27,012 nucleotides of DNA from Amphimedon queenslandica (lineage: Eukaryota > Porifera > Demospongiae > Haplosclerida > Niphatidae), in the NCBI RefSeq assembly GCF_000090795.2, contig NW_003547059.1:6955-33966 (forward strand). The letters run 5' to 3'. A model generated the notes under the pieces. The model was not told where the DNA came from, ran no database searches, and saw only the letters and a list, made by a program, of their open reading frames with translations. The translations under genes were made by a program, and so were the position numbers. Every line of letters starts with the position of its first letter. The first letter of the stretch is position 1. Of the stretch, positions 17,946 through 26,760 are shown in pieces.

Positions 17946-18510
17946 TGTAAGCTGTAAAAAAGATGAGGTATATCAATTGACTATATCTACATTGAGGTCA
18001 AAAAAGTATTAATAAATTTTATAAAGAAAGTATTAATGATAAATTTGATATCTATTTACTCCTCTGTCACATGATGAAATTGTAACTAGGATGTGGCTGA
18101 TGAATAATAGTCTTTTAGCTAACTCTATGTAGTGTAAAAAATGTAGTTCAACATGCAAAATATTATAAAAAAAGGAATCTAAAGTACGGAGATGTCCTGT
18201 AAAAGGCTATCAAGCAGTCATAATTATAAAAAAGGGTCATTAATTGTGTCTTTGGAAGCCACCTGAAGTTAAATGATATCTTAGATATAATTAATTTTTA
18301 TTGGTGGTCCAGGAATACCAGTAGTCTTGCATAGCCAACCTCTCCCTTCGTGCCTACAGGAGGGTCTGGCAAATTGACCATACTTTGCCCGTTCTGATAA
18401 CATTTTATTACGTCAGCTATAAAAAAATAAAAATTCTTAAATGATTCTTTAATAAATTTTTTGGTACATTGTGACTTGTAAACGCAATATCTGTCCTGCA
18501 ATGAATACTG
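17946..18510. other. Spacer, no gene assigned
   Basis: AT-rich. A minus-strand frame at 18301-18420 preceded by a TTTTTTATAG acceptor encodes LPDPPVGTKGEVGYARLL and stops; a neighbouring frame reads TTGIPGPPIKI. Either may be a decayed exon, but neither is convincing. Confidence 0.3.
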
Positions 18511-18820
18511 TACCTTGCTTTTTGTGTAAAAAAAGCTGGTGTCAAGGACTCAGCAGGCGAAGAAGTGGCTTTTATTTGAGAAGTCAAAAGGAAGTACCTT
18601 GATCAAATAATTGATGTTGCAGAAGAGGGAAATAGATTGGGACTAGTTCAAGATGAAATTCCACTTAAAAAGCATACTTTTGCCACAATTGCTGCGTAAG
18701 TTTAGAGAGATGGAAATCTTAAAAAGAAAGGCTAAAGAAGAGAAGGGGAATATATTATCTAAACTGAATGCCTTGTTTGATGATGATCATTGCACTCCCG
18801 AACAGGCTAAATTACTCGTG
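18511..18820 (+). pseudogene. Unrecognised Cys-containing gene, 5' part (broken)
   Basis: VPCFLCKK (a CxxC unit) is followed after a 1-base shift by AGVKDSAGEEVAFI, a TGA, EVKRKYLDQIIDVAEEGNRL and GLVQDEIPLKKHTFATIAA. A further shift gives KFREMEILKRKAKEEKGNIL and LNALFDDDHCTPEQAKLLV, ending at a GTATAT donor at 18821. The charged helical character and the consistent continuation across breaks indicate one former exon. The CxxC could be half of a zinc site. I know no family with certainty. It probably belongs with the frames at 19030-19470, which lie on the same strand. Confidence 0.45.
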
Positions 18821-19029
18821 GTATATAACTTAATTTCTCATTGCATGACCATTTACATGAACCCATTTGTTTAGGATTGTTTCCCAAATCCCAGATGATT
18901 GTCACGAAAAAGGACTTCTTTAGCAAGAGAGTCAGTATATAAAGTAGGCAAAGTATTTTTGGATTTGACATATTTATTATGACAAATATACAGTACATGT
19001 AGCTTACTGTGCCATATGATTTATATGAG

Positions 19030-19470
19030 GAAATGTGTCTGCTAAAATCTCCTTTCACTAAAAAAACACCTCCGAAAGAGTTATAAGACATGCACTCTCA
19101 ACTTCTCTAATAAAATCAAAACGAATGGGAGCTTCACTGTTACAAGAGCTAATATGCCAAATGCAGAGAGAGATGATGCATATATGCTCACAATCACGTG
19201 ATTCTATTCTTAGAGACACTAAGGAAGATGTGACAGTAAAGCAGTTCTCACGGGAAACAGTTTGAGATGAGCTACACAGAAATATACCTACCTTGATTAG
19301 CGTCTTGGTCGATTTGGCAGATGGTGATGTGCCCCTCACTTGTTTCATTGCTTCAATGCTTTTAAAGAAATGTTTTCAAAAGATGTGTCTGGTACAGAGG
19401 GCAACGTCAATTTTTTTATATTGTAACGGAGCAAACACAAACGTTAATATAGATACATGCCATGTATACT
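19030..19470 (+). pseudogene. Unrecognised gene, 3' part (broken)
   Basis: The plus-strand frame reads LIKSKRMGASLLQELICQMQ, SRDSILRDTKEDVTVKQFSR, then a TGA, then DELHRNIPTLISVLVDLADG, LTCFIASMLLKKCFQKMCLV and QRATSIFLY before breaking down near NGAN. From memory the pattern 'P-T-L-hydrophobic ... I-x-S-M-LLK ... KM-x-LVQR-x-S-x-x-LY-x-G' occurs in many uncharacterised sponge and cnidarian proteins linked to transposable elements, but the function is unknown. The minus-strand frame over the same bases is a shadow. One internal stop and unclear splice sites suggest a decayed copy. Confidence 0.45.
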
Positions 19471-19740
19471 ATACAATATACCATTTAAATTATATTCATG
19501 TTTATCATATTAGTGTATTTCATGTCTTTTTTATCATTATAGATTTATAATTGTCTACAACCATTGATGATCTGTCTATCACATGGTGGTACTATAAATT
19601 TATTGGACCGCTTAGGAAAAGATTGATATTGATATACTATCTTGGTCTGACAGCCTTTCATCACAATTGGAAGTTTGTGTCCAAACTAAAATGAACTCAT
19701 TTAATCAACACTGAATGGTGTTTAATTTTGACGCAGAGCA

Positions 19741-19938
19741 GGAAATTGATCGTGGTTATGAAGAAGATGGTAAATAATTTATTTGTGTAAAGCCAGTGTA
19801 AGTGTTTTTACTACATTTGTAATTTTTGATTTAATTGATTTGAATGACTGTAAAGATGATGGTACAAGCAGTGATACTGATGAAACTGTTGAAGAGACGA
19901 CATATGAGCAAGCTGACAAGCAAGAGTTAGATGATTAG
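19741..19938 (+). pseudogene. Two small acidic exons, gene unknown
   Basis: EIDRGYEEDG at 19741-19772 ends at a GTAAAT donor; after an acceptor (TGTAAAG) at 19855 the sequence DDGTSSDTDETVEETTYEQA and DKQELDD follows to a TAG. Joined in phase they make a single acidic stretch. They may be the acidic tail of the gene remnants upstream. Confidence 0.35.
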
Positions 19939-20029
19939 GGTAAAATTTAAACTAAACTAAATTTAATTTAAGCTAGTTAAATTATAGTTAGTGATTACGG
20001 TAACTACTATGCATACAATGCTATTATAT

Positions 20030-20450
20030 TTAATGCAGGAGCAAGTACAACCAATCAAGGTTTGAAAAACTGCAAATGTGACCCAACTCAGCAAATGCTA
20101 TTCAAAAATGATCTCCTATGGATGAAAACAACAAATATTCATGTCATACTTTCCATGTCTTTACACAATGTGCTTTATCAATTGCCAAGACTACCGTATT
20201 ATCTTTAAACACAATATTTTTCAGCATTTCACAAAAGAGTGGGTTGTGTGTAATATTCTCAGGGCTAATTAGAATCAGTGGAACATTGCCACTCACTATC
20301 TTCTTAATTACATCTTGATCATGTTGAATTTTACCTATGTACTCAACACAGATGCCTTGCTGGTAAAATTACTGCATTGATCTAGCATTAGTGAGGTCAA
20401 GGAACACATACAACTATGCTCACCCCTACTTCTCTACTAAGTATAACATA
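20030..20450 (-). pseudogene. RecQ-family helicase fragment (motifs Ia to II)
   Basis: On the minus strand: SIVVCV, a 1-base shift, LTSLMLDQCSNF (motif Ia region), YQQGICVEYIGKIQHDQDVI, VSGNVPLILISPENI (motif Ib region), then VVLAIDKAHCVKTW, the Walker B/DEAH position. The usual DEAHC box reads DKAHC, so the catalytic Glu is replaced by Lys. After TGG a short gap with a TGA and a CATAG acceptor leads to GDHF, TGA, IAFAELGHICSF, fitting the RecQ sequence that follows. RecQ enzymes unwind DNA in repair. Only the middle of helicase domain 1 is present; the Walker A part is not found upstream. Probably a transposed or duplicated fragment. Confidence 0.75.
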
Positions 20451-20509
20451 ACTTTTGTAGTTGACCTGGACAAGAGAGTCAGTATGCATTAGTCTCTAAT
20501 ATTTATCTT

Positions 20510-20707
20510 GTGGTTGGAAAGGTCCCCACAAGAGCTGTTTCTAGTACTGTTAACATTTGTCCTGACCAAGTTAAAGAATTTTTTGGGAGAAAGAAGGGAC
20601 ATGATGTTATATTCTGTGAAGGCTATAAGGAATGGTTTCATTTTCAGCGTGCCTGCCTGTATAAGTCAGTTTTCTTGACATTCAAGGTGGATAAAACTAC
20701 TCCTTAA
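20510..20707 (+). pseudogene. PHD-finger-like fragment
   Basis: The frame contains CPDQVKEFFGRKKGHDVIFC followed by EGYKEWFHFQRACLYKSVF. This resembles the PHD finger type common in transposon-associated proteins (C-x-x-C ... GDdaIFCEG-C-x-x-W-x-H-x-x-C-AGL). Several zinc-ligand positions have changed: the second Cys of the first pair is Val and the Cys after CEG is Tyr. It probably no longer folds. It lies between the RecQ and hAT fragments and may be the remains of a separate element. Confidence 0.45.
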
Positions 20708-20935
20708 AGATAGTAGCATCCAAAGCAAAGATCTTAGAAGTGAAGAAACGCTCAACAGAAGAGCTTGGTTGCACTGTGTCACCATTTTGGGTGTGGCTAG
20801 GAGTGGAGTTTTAATGACGCAAATGTTAATTTACTTCCTATGCCAACTCAAATAAAATTGTTGCAAGGTTGTTGCAATACATGACAAATCAATGTCCCTA
20901 AACCCACAGTTTAAAAACAAAGTTGCTTTATAGTA

Positions 20936-21405
20936 TGGCAAAAAGGTTCACTGACATTGAAGCTAATGTTACACTTGCTGCTAGTACTTTATTTGACCCT
21001 CGATTTAAAAGAATCACTTTCAATGATCGTTCAACTTAGTTCAGAACTTGACGCGGCAAAACAGGGTCAAGCCATAAGTAACACAACTAAACAACATGCT
21101 GATTGCTGAAACCTCTCATTCCAGTGATTTATGGCACTTCATTGTTCAATCTGTAGCTGCTTCACAATCAAAGGTTAGTTTGATCAACCAGTACTGAATT
21201 GAAAAGACAAACCACTTAGATGGTGGTGTAATAGCCAATTGTCTTATCAGGCTTTGCTGCCCCAAGTAAAAAAGTATCTGGCTATTCAGGCTACCTTCAT
21301 AAAGATTTTTTCAAAAGCTAAAGAGCTGACTTTTTTAAAAGAAACAGACTCAAAATTCAAAAAAGTTGATATGATACTTTCCATAAATAAGTGTCAGTCA
21401 GTATA
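20936..21405 (+). pseudogene. hAT (ZBED-like) transposase C-terminal relic
   Basis: MAKRFTDIEANVTLAASTLF followed by DPRFKRITFND (20936-21035) is the ZBED-type hAT block with the DPRFK motif. After many stops the dimerisation domain is legible at 21257-21400: LPQVKKYLAIQATFIKIFSK, then AKELTFLKETDSKFKKVDMI. In active relatives this reads YLAIQATSVPSERIFSKAG, so the SVPSER core is lost. hAT enzymes cut and paste DNA with 8-bp duplications. N-terminal BED finger not found. Terminal inverted repeats not identified. Confidence 0.78.
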
Positions 21406-22730
21406 AGACTTTTACTCAATACATATTACAAAGACGTCAGCTACTGCAATGCATAATGAATGATTATTTGATTTATTTATTGTAGTAATATTACCTTGTG
21501 TATTTAACCTATTGAAAGATATAATAAACTCAGTAAGTATTTTGACAACAATTAAAAAGTCATGTGACACTGAATGAAAAATGACAGCTCCTAAGAAAAA
21601 AGATTGTGTGAACCAATGATGAGGTAGAAATTCTTAGGCATGGTCCATAAAGTGTCAATTTGCTTCATAAAGATGAAACAAATATTCAAATTATTGTCAT
21701 TGTCATTTAGAATTACCCAGGTGCTGTCCTAGAGCTCACATCTAAAATCACTGTCTGTTAAAAGGAAACTTTTTGAAATTATTCCCCCACACATCTAGGC
21801 TAAGACTTAATTCTATTTGTAGAAACAACTGTCTCTACTATCAAAACTGGCAAAGTTCCGTAAGTGAACCAACTGTAAAGTCAATCTGGTTCAAGTAAGT
21901 CAACATCTAACTCCTTACTTCATCTAAATGTGTCCATGACAATATTAGCTCCATTTAACCTTTAATATGTAGAAACACCATCCTACAGCTAGCTCATCAT
22001 AATGTCATAGCTAAATTAAGTAATCCTTCAATAAAAAGGAAGACTTAAGTTTTCCTTTTTTTATATAGGTGAATGTGACTGTGGGATAGTTTATACCAAG
22101 AAGTATCCCTCAACTAATCATGATAATATATCCTTAAAGCTCTTGAATCATTCCATGCTGGAGATTTATTTCCCTTCTCAGTTATGTTGACAGTCCTTTA
22201 CTTCATGAATTGATAAAGCAGTTCACAGTTTCAACTAAAAAAATCTAACAAAAAAGTAATGTAATGAGTTTTATAATAATTTTAATTTTAATTGAATTTC
22301 AGTTTTTATTTTGTTAAGGAACAAGCATGGGTCAAGAGAAATGAAAATTTGATTGACAATGATTTCTAAGATTCAAAACTTGCTTGACAGCATACCTTAG
22401 TTTATGTGACAGCCAACTTGTGGAAAAACTAAAACTTTGCAGCTATTTTGGAATTACACTTCTTTTATCACAACAGATCTTAAGTCTGTCTGTCGATCAT
22501 GTTAGTTCGTTGTCATTTTTGAGGATCACACTTGGGATACACTATGATGGTCCAATTTCAAATAACTTCATTCCAGGCTAAGCTTCATTGTCACATATTA
22601 TGCAACACTTTGACCCCTTGAACCTGTGCTATTTTCACCTTCACTGCCCTTGCTCTCAAAAAAGTAGTTGTTAGCCTGTCAGGGCTGACTTCAAAACAAA
22701 ACAGACTTCAATAACTTTGATAAAGTTTAG
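21406..22730. other. Long region without a supported gene
   Basis: Scattered short frames. A plus-strand frame at 22384-22581 (65 codons) and a short one near 22070 (GECDCGIVYTKKYPSTNHDN) have protein-like composition but no domain I recognise. No inverted-repeat element was found by eye. Confidence 0.3.
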
Positions 22731-23030
22731 TTGCAAATTATGAAAGCCTCAAGCTCCTCAAATGCTCTGCTGGTCATCAACATCATAATGTCACTAATCA
22801 AAGTCATGCTACTAATTGATCTTGGGTCTACTTCAGTCTTGGAGCGGCTTCTCACGATCATTAATCTTCCTAAAAAGGGCCTTGCCATCAGGAGGAGGAG
22901 GATGATTTGCAGCACAGTCATTTCACTGATGCTCCTTGCCTGGCATAATAATGAAAACAGAAGAAGGACACATGGAAAACACTGAACAACAAATGGTTGC
23001 CGCTCACCATCAGTTAATATAGTAGCCACT
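22731..23030. other. Region open on both strands, unassigned
   Basis: Both strands are open here (plus 22731-22985, minus 22727-23029), with slightly higher GC than the surroundings. A third, minus-strand frame reads PPPPDGKALFRKINDREKPL between stops. I cannot tell which frame, if any, was coding. Confidence 0.25.
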
Positions 23031-23319
23031 TACTCTGTCCTCCATTTTAGGGAAGACAATGGCAATGTAAGTTACAGTCTACGAAGTTTTAATAGTGAAA
23101 GGGCTGAATAGTCAATGTCTACAAATTATCTGGAACATCTATAACTACTTTGACTCTTAGTCTAAGAAGTGTAAAGGGAAAAGTACTTTTAGAGGACACT
23201 AGAGGCAGCAAGTAAGGCCTTATGGCATGTCATTTATATAGCAAACTAAAGAAACAGGAAAGAAATCTTTGACATCACTACTGAAGCAGGACAAGGGAGT
23301 GAGGGAACTTTAGTACTCC

Positions 23320-23830
23320 TACTAGGAGATATAGAAAGAGTAGGGCTAGAAATGTGACAGATAGTTTTGATTGGGATGCTATAAGACGATGTACTTACCA
23401 GCAGTATAAAGAGAACAAAAGGATTACTTTGAATAGTTCACTAGTTAACAATAATAATTGTACAAGAGGTATTACTCATATATATGAATAGTCTTTAGGA
23501 CAAATGAAACTTTTCATGGAGGAAAGTCAGTGTTAGCTCTACTTTTAAAGGAAATGTACATTAATTTTTTCATTATCAATCCTCATTCCCTTACTACAGA
23601 TGTAGTTGATAATCATCACTATTTTAATGAGCAACTAAGGCTTGTTGAACAGAGGCGTAAGTACTTTCGTAGGACGATGCAAAATTGAGAAGATAAAAGA
23701 CCCATAGTGTTTCTAGATGAAATTCATGATGAGAAAGATTAAGCTCAGGTAGAAAAAGATCTGGCAACAGGTAAGACATGGAAGTGGATTGAGTCCAACT
23801 GAAGTAATTTTGCAAAAAGAGTTTGGTATC
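23320..23830 (+). pseudogene. Tc1/IS630-like transposase relic
   Basis: RYRKSRARNVTDSFDWDAIR followed by RCTYQQYKENKRIT resembles the linker and helix-turn-helix end of this family, with the 'FD-x-x-AIRR-x-v-x-x-Y' pattern. After a gap the catalytic part begins: YFNEQLRLVEQRRKYFRRTM, TGA, EDKRPIVFLDEIHDE (about 23690-23737), where FLDE is the second-Asp-like motif of the DDE core. Further C-terminal text (ATGKTWKWIESN) is broken by stops. These enzymes insert at TA dinucleotides. Confidence 0.6.
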
Positions 23831-23883
23831 ATAGTATTTGTCACATATTTCTAATTAATTTTAATTTTTTGTTACTACTGTCT

Positions 23884-23924
23884 TAATACAATTATAGCTT
23901 CTAAAAATACAATTATAGCTTCTA
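23884..23924 (+). repeat. Short tandem duplication
   Basis: AATACAATTATAGCTTCTA occurs twice back to back (unit about 20 bp). Confidence 0.75.
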
Positions 23925-24054
23925 CCATGCCTAAGAATTACTTGACAATCATTCATTATGTGATATATTGAACATTCAATAATTAATAAATTATTATTAT
24001 GTAATATATTTGCTATAAGCAACCAATGGGGAAAATTAATAAGTCACAATAAAA

Positions 24055-24475
24055 TACTGTATAGCAGGAAATTTTCGTTGCCAGAAACTTTCGTTGTCTT
24101 TCCAAGAAGGCTTTACAAGATATTTTCGTTGATTTTATTTTCGTTTTGCCTAATATAAATTTAGATTGCCACGCCCATTTAATTAATACCACGTGTATGA
24201 TTTAAGATGGAAGAATGTCTATGGTTCCGTATGGTTCACCATGGTTACCACATTTATAAAGACATTTGGAGCCCATCAGTTGGAGAAGAACTGCCTTTTG
24301 TGTCAATTCTGATAATGCCACAGATTGCTAAGCCATGGCTGTAGTAAAAGAGGATCTGTCATGGGTCAAATTTTAGTTAGATTAAATTTTCATTGTCTTA
24401 AAATTTCATTCAAATTTTTGGGCCAATGAAACAAACGAAAATTAGCACCCAACGAAAATTTCCTGCTATACAGTA
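24055..24475. mobile_element. 417-bp MITE with 24-bp terminal inverted repeats and TA duplication
   Basis: The left end reads TA-CTGTATAGCAGGAAATTTT and continues CGTTG. The right end is its exact reverse complement and is followed by TA (24474-24475). The centre includes GATATTTTCGTTGATTTTAT and other TTTTCGTT words near the ends and no ORF. The TA flank and short terminal repeats suggest a Tc1/mariner-mobilised element; a Tc1/IS630-like transposase relic lies just upstream, although I cannot show they belong together. Confidence 0.85.
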
Positions 24476-25338
24476 AGACATGTTTTACATACTATCAGGT
24501 GCTGTTTTGCTTGCTATAAAAACCACTGCAGTTCCAATTGTTTCAGCAACCTTTTCTTGTTACTTATTCTCTCTCACTGTGGTTGTTCTGCCATTATAAG
24601 TTGTCGTAAAAAGGTACATTAGGTATAGTATAGAGGGCTTTCAATTTTAAAAGACGTTTTTGACATTTTCATGATTTTAGGATCTACTTCTTTAGACATA
24701 TGATCTGTATGTCACATTATAAGCAGTTTAGATAGTTCATCACTGATAGGCAATTTACAGGCTTCTAATGCTGTGAAATGATACAATTTTTAAATTGCAG
24801 AAAATAAGAATTCATTAGGATCTAAAAGTTATGTTTGCGAAGTATGTCACTGTATAATATCCACAAAAATTTCAGAAAGCACAAATTCTATTGTACAATG
24901 TAGGACAAGAGCATTGCATAAAATGTTTTCTGCTTTAACTGTTGATGGTATTGCATGAAATTTACCACTATATTAGAATTGGCTCTTGGTGAAACAGTGA
25001 CTGAATACAATTAATGTAAAATTTTGTTGAGTGTTCCTCAGAAATATAAGTTTTTTTGCTTTGAGGCCCAATTTTTTTGTTCCTTTATAATTGTAGATGC
25101 CATAGTTCCTTTTTGGCTAAAAAATGTAGCGCAGTGATAAATTAATGCATGACAATGTTACTTCTTGGCGAGCATATGCGTACTAATGGCTCTAAAACAT
25201 CGCTGCTTATGTTATATAGAAAACCTGTTAAATGCAGTCATAAGCCAGTTTGTAGTCTAGCTTCATTGTGAACCAATTACTAGCATCATGATTTGTGCTT
25301 AAATGTAAGGTCTGTTAAACAAAAGCAAGACAAGAAGA
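24476..25338. other. Spacer before the pogo relic
   Basis: AT-rich, no convincing frame or repeat. It may contain the decayed 5' part of the pogo element. Confidence 0.35.
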
Positions 25339-25593
25339 ATGAGTGGAGCTACTTTGAAATGGGAAGAGTGTGAGCAGCAGCTCCTTTCTGGCAAAAGAAG
25401 AAATTTTATGCAAGAGCAATCTGGTACAATAATGGATACTCTGGCTGAGCATTTTGGAAATGGTGAATCGAAGATCATAAATGTGTTGCAAGCATTGAAG
25501 GAATTGATTTCCGATTCAGTTAATAAATTGGATGTAATATACATGTGGTGGAGGCAACTGCAGATCTGCATTGATGAAAAGCCATCCAAATGA
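25339..25593 (+). CDS. 84-codon ORF, unknown
   Basis: ATG to TGA open frame with balanced, helical composition: WEECEQQLLSGKRRNFMQEQ, MDTLAEHFGNGESKIINVLQ, then VNKLDVIYMWWRQLQ. No domain recognised. It lies immediately upstream of the pogo transposase relic on the same strand and could be either a remnant of its N-terminal region or a host exon. It is less damaged than its neighbours, so it may deserve a database search. Confidence 0.35.
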   Translation: MSGATLKWEECEQQLLSGKRRNFMQEQSGTIMDTLAEHFGNGESKIINVLQALKELISDSVNKLDVIYMWWRQLQICIDEKPSK

Positions 25594-25654
25594 AACATCT
25601 CAATTTCAAATAAACCATAGCTGGGTAGAGTCTGTCTAACAACACCTTGATTAC

Positions 25655-26342
25655 AAAAGGAGATTGGGCACAGCATCAAGACCTTCAGTACCCCATAAAT
25701 TGTATGAAGAAAGTCGCCGTGATTTTCTTGGTGATATAATGCATTATTTTAAACATCATTCAATTCTACCTGATCTGATTCTTAATGCAGACCTAACTCC
25801 AAGTTCATGTGTGTCTGTTGGAAGTATACCATGGCAACTTGTGGAGCAAAATCTGTTCCCTTAACTGACAAGAGAAGCATCACCATTAATTTTGTTAATA
25901 CCCTGTATGGTGATTACAAATCATGTAAAGTGGTAAAACAAAGGCTAGTTTACCACGCAGCTTTCAGTTTCTTCAAGGCTTTTCTCTTAGTCATGATGAA
26001 AAGCATTGGTCCAATGAAGAAACTACATTAAATCTTATCGAAACAATTGTAAAGTCATATGTAGTAAAGAAATGGCAATAGCTAAAGTTGGCCCCAATGC
26101 GAAAAGCATTGATGGTTTAGGATGTGTTCCGAGGTCAGAAGACAGAGGCAGTCAAAACAAAGTTGCAATCTATGTCAATTGAATTTGTTGCTGTTCCAGC
26201 AAACATGACTTGTTTTTTTCAGCCATTGGACTTGACAGTAAATGGGGCTGCTAAGAAGTTCACTAGAAATGAATTTGTTACTTATTCTTCTACAGTGTAG
26301 AAAGAGCTATCAAATGAAAAGAGCATTGAAGATATTAAAAGA
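25655..26342 (+). pseudogene. Pogo/Tigger-type (DDE_1) transposase relic
   Basis: YEESRRDFLGDIMHYFKHHS then LPDLILNADLTPSSCVSVG holds the first catalytic Asp (25790-25792). A frame change gives YTMATCGAKSVPLTDKRSIT. Another frame carries SLSHDEKHWSNEETTLNLIE, KSYVVKKWQ, a TAG, LAPMRKALMV, a TAG, then DVFRGQKTEAVKTKLQSMSI with the second Asp at 26121-26123. VPANMTCFFQPLDLTVNGAA gives the third Asp at 26229-26231, followed by KKFTRNEFVTYSSTV and a TAG. All three acidic residues of the DDD triad are still encoded, although stops and shifts break the gene. Related transposases gave rise to the CENP-B and jerky families. No N-terminal DNA-binding region or terminal repeats could be placed. Confidence 0.87.
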
Positions 26343-26760
26343 CCCTTTATTAGAAACTTGATTGATGCTAAATCTCCATTGAGAGAGCATTCACATTTTG
26401 TAAGACTTAACCCTGGCTGCAAAGCAGACATTGCTTGGTGGGCAGCTAAAGAGCTTTTTCCAATTGTAGTTGCTATTGCTATTTGGGGTCCTTTTATTAG
26501 AGAGAAGTGTATTTTTATTTATTCAGACAATTCTGCGGTAGTGAGCACTCTATCTTCTAGATCTGCGAAAGATAAATTTATGTCTCATTTACTCAGATGT
26601 TTCTTTTTCTTTATGGCTCATTATAGTGTTTCTTATTGAGTTTTTCATCTCGCGGGCAAAAGAAACTCAGCTGCAGACACGTTATTGAGAAACAAATTAT
26701 CTGACTTTTTATCTCTTTTTCCTCAGGCTCCGTTGATTTATTTTATTAAATTTTTAAAAA
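26337..26760 (+). pseudogene. Second retroelement: RT connection and RNase H fragment
   Basis: RPFIRNLIDAKSPLREHSHF then VRLNPGCKADIAWW is the end of a reverse transcriptase of the DIRS/Ngaro-like type. It passes directly into AAKELFPIVVAIAIWGPF, YSDNSAVVSTLSSRSAKDKF, SHLLRCFFFFMAHYSVSY, a TGA, and FHLAGKRNSAADTLLRNKL. These are the second half of RNase H (KEL-x-PI, DN-x-AVV, H-x-x-G-x-x-N-x-x-AD). The first catalytic Asp segment (DAS-x-x-WG) that should follow AWW is missing. The sequence differs strongly from the DIRS copy at 11 kb, so it is another family. The upstream palm is replaced by the pogo relic. Its later genes are not seen before the window ends. Confidence 0.8.

Noticed and set aside
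18298-18501. Minus-strand frame with GIPGPP/PVGTKGE text suggesting collagen
   Set aside because: Gly-X-Y periodicity is not kept over enough triplets in any single frame.
22727-23029. 100-codon minus-strand ORF
   Set aside because: Hydrophobic runs without domain, open on the opposite strand as well; no evidence that it is coding.
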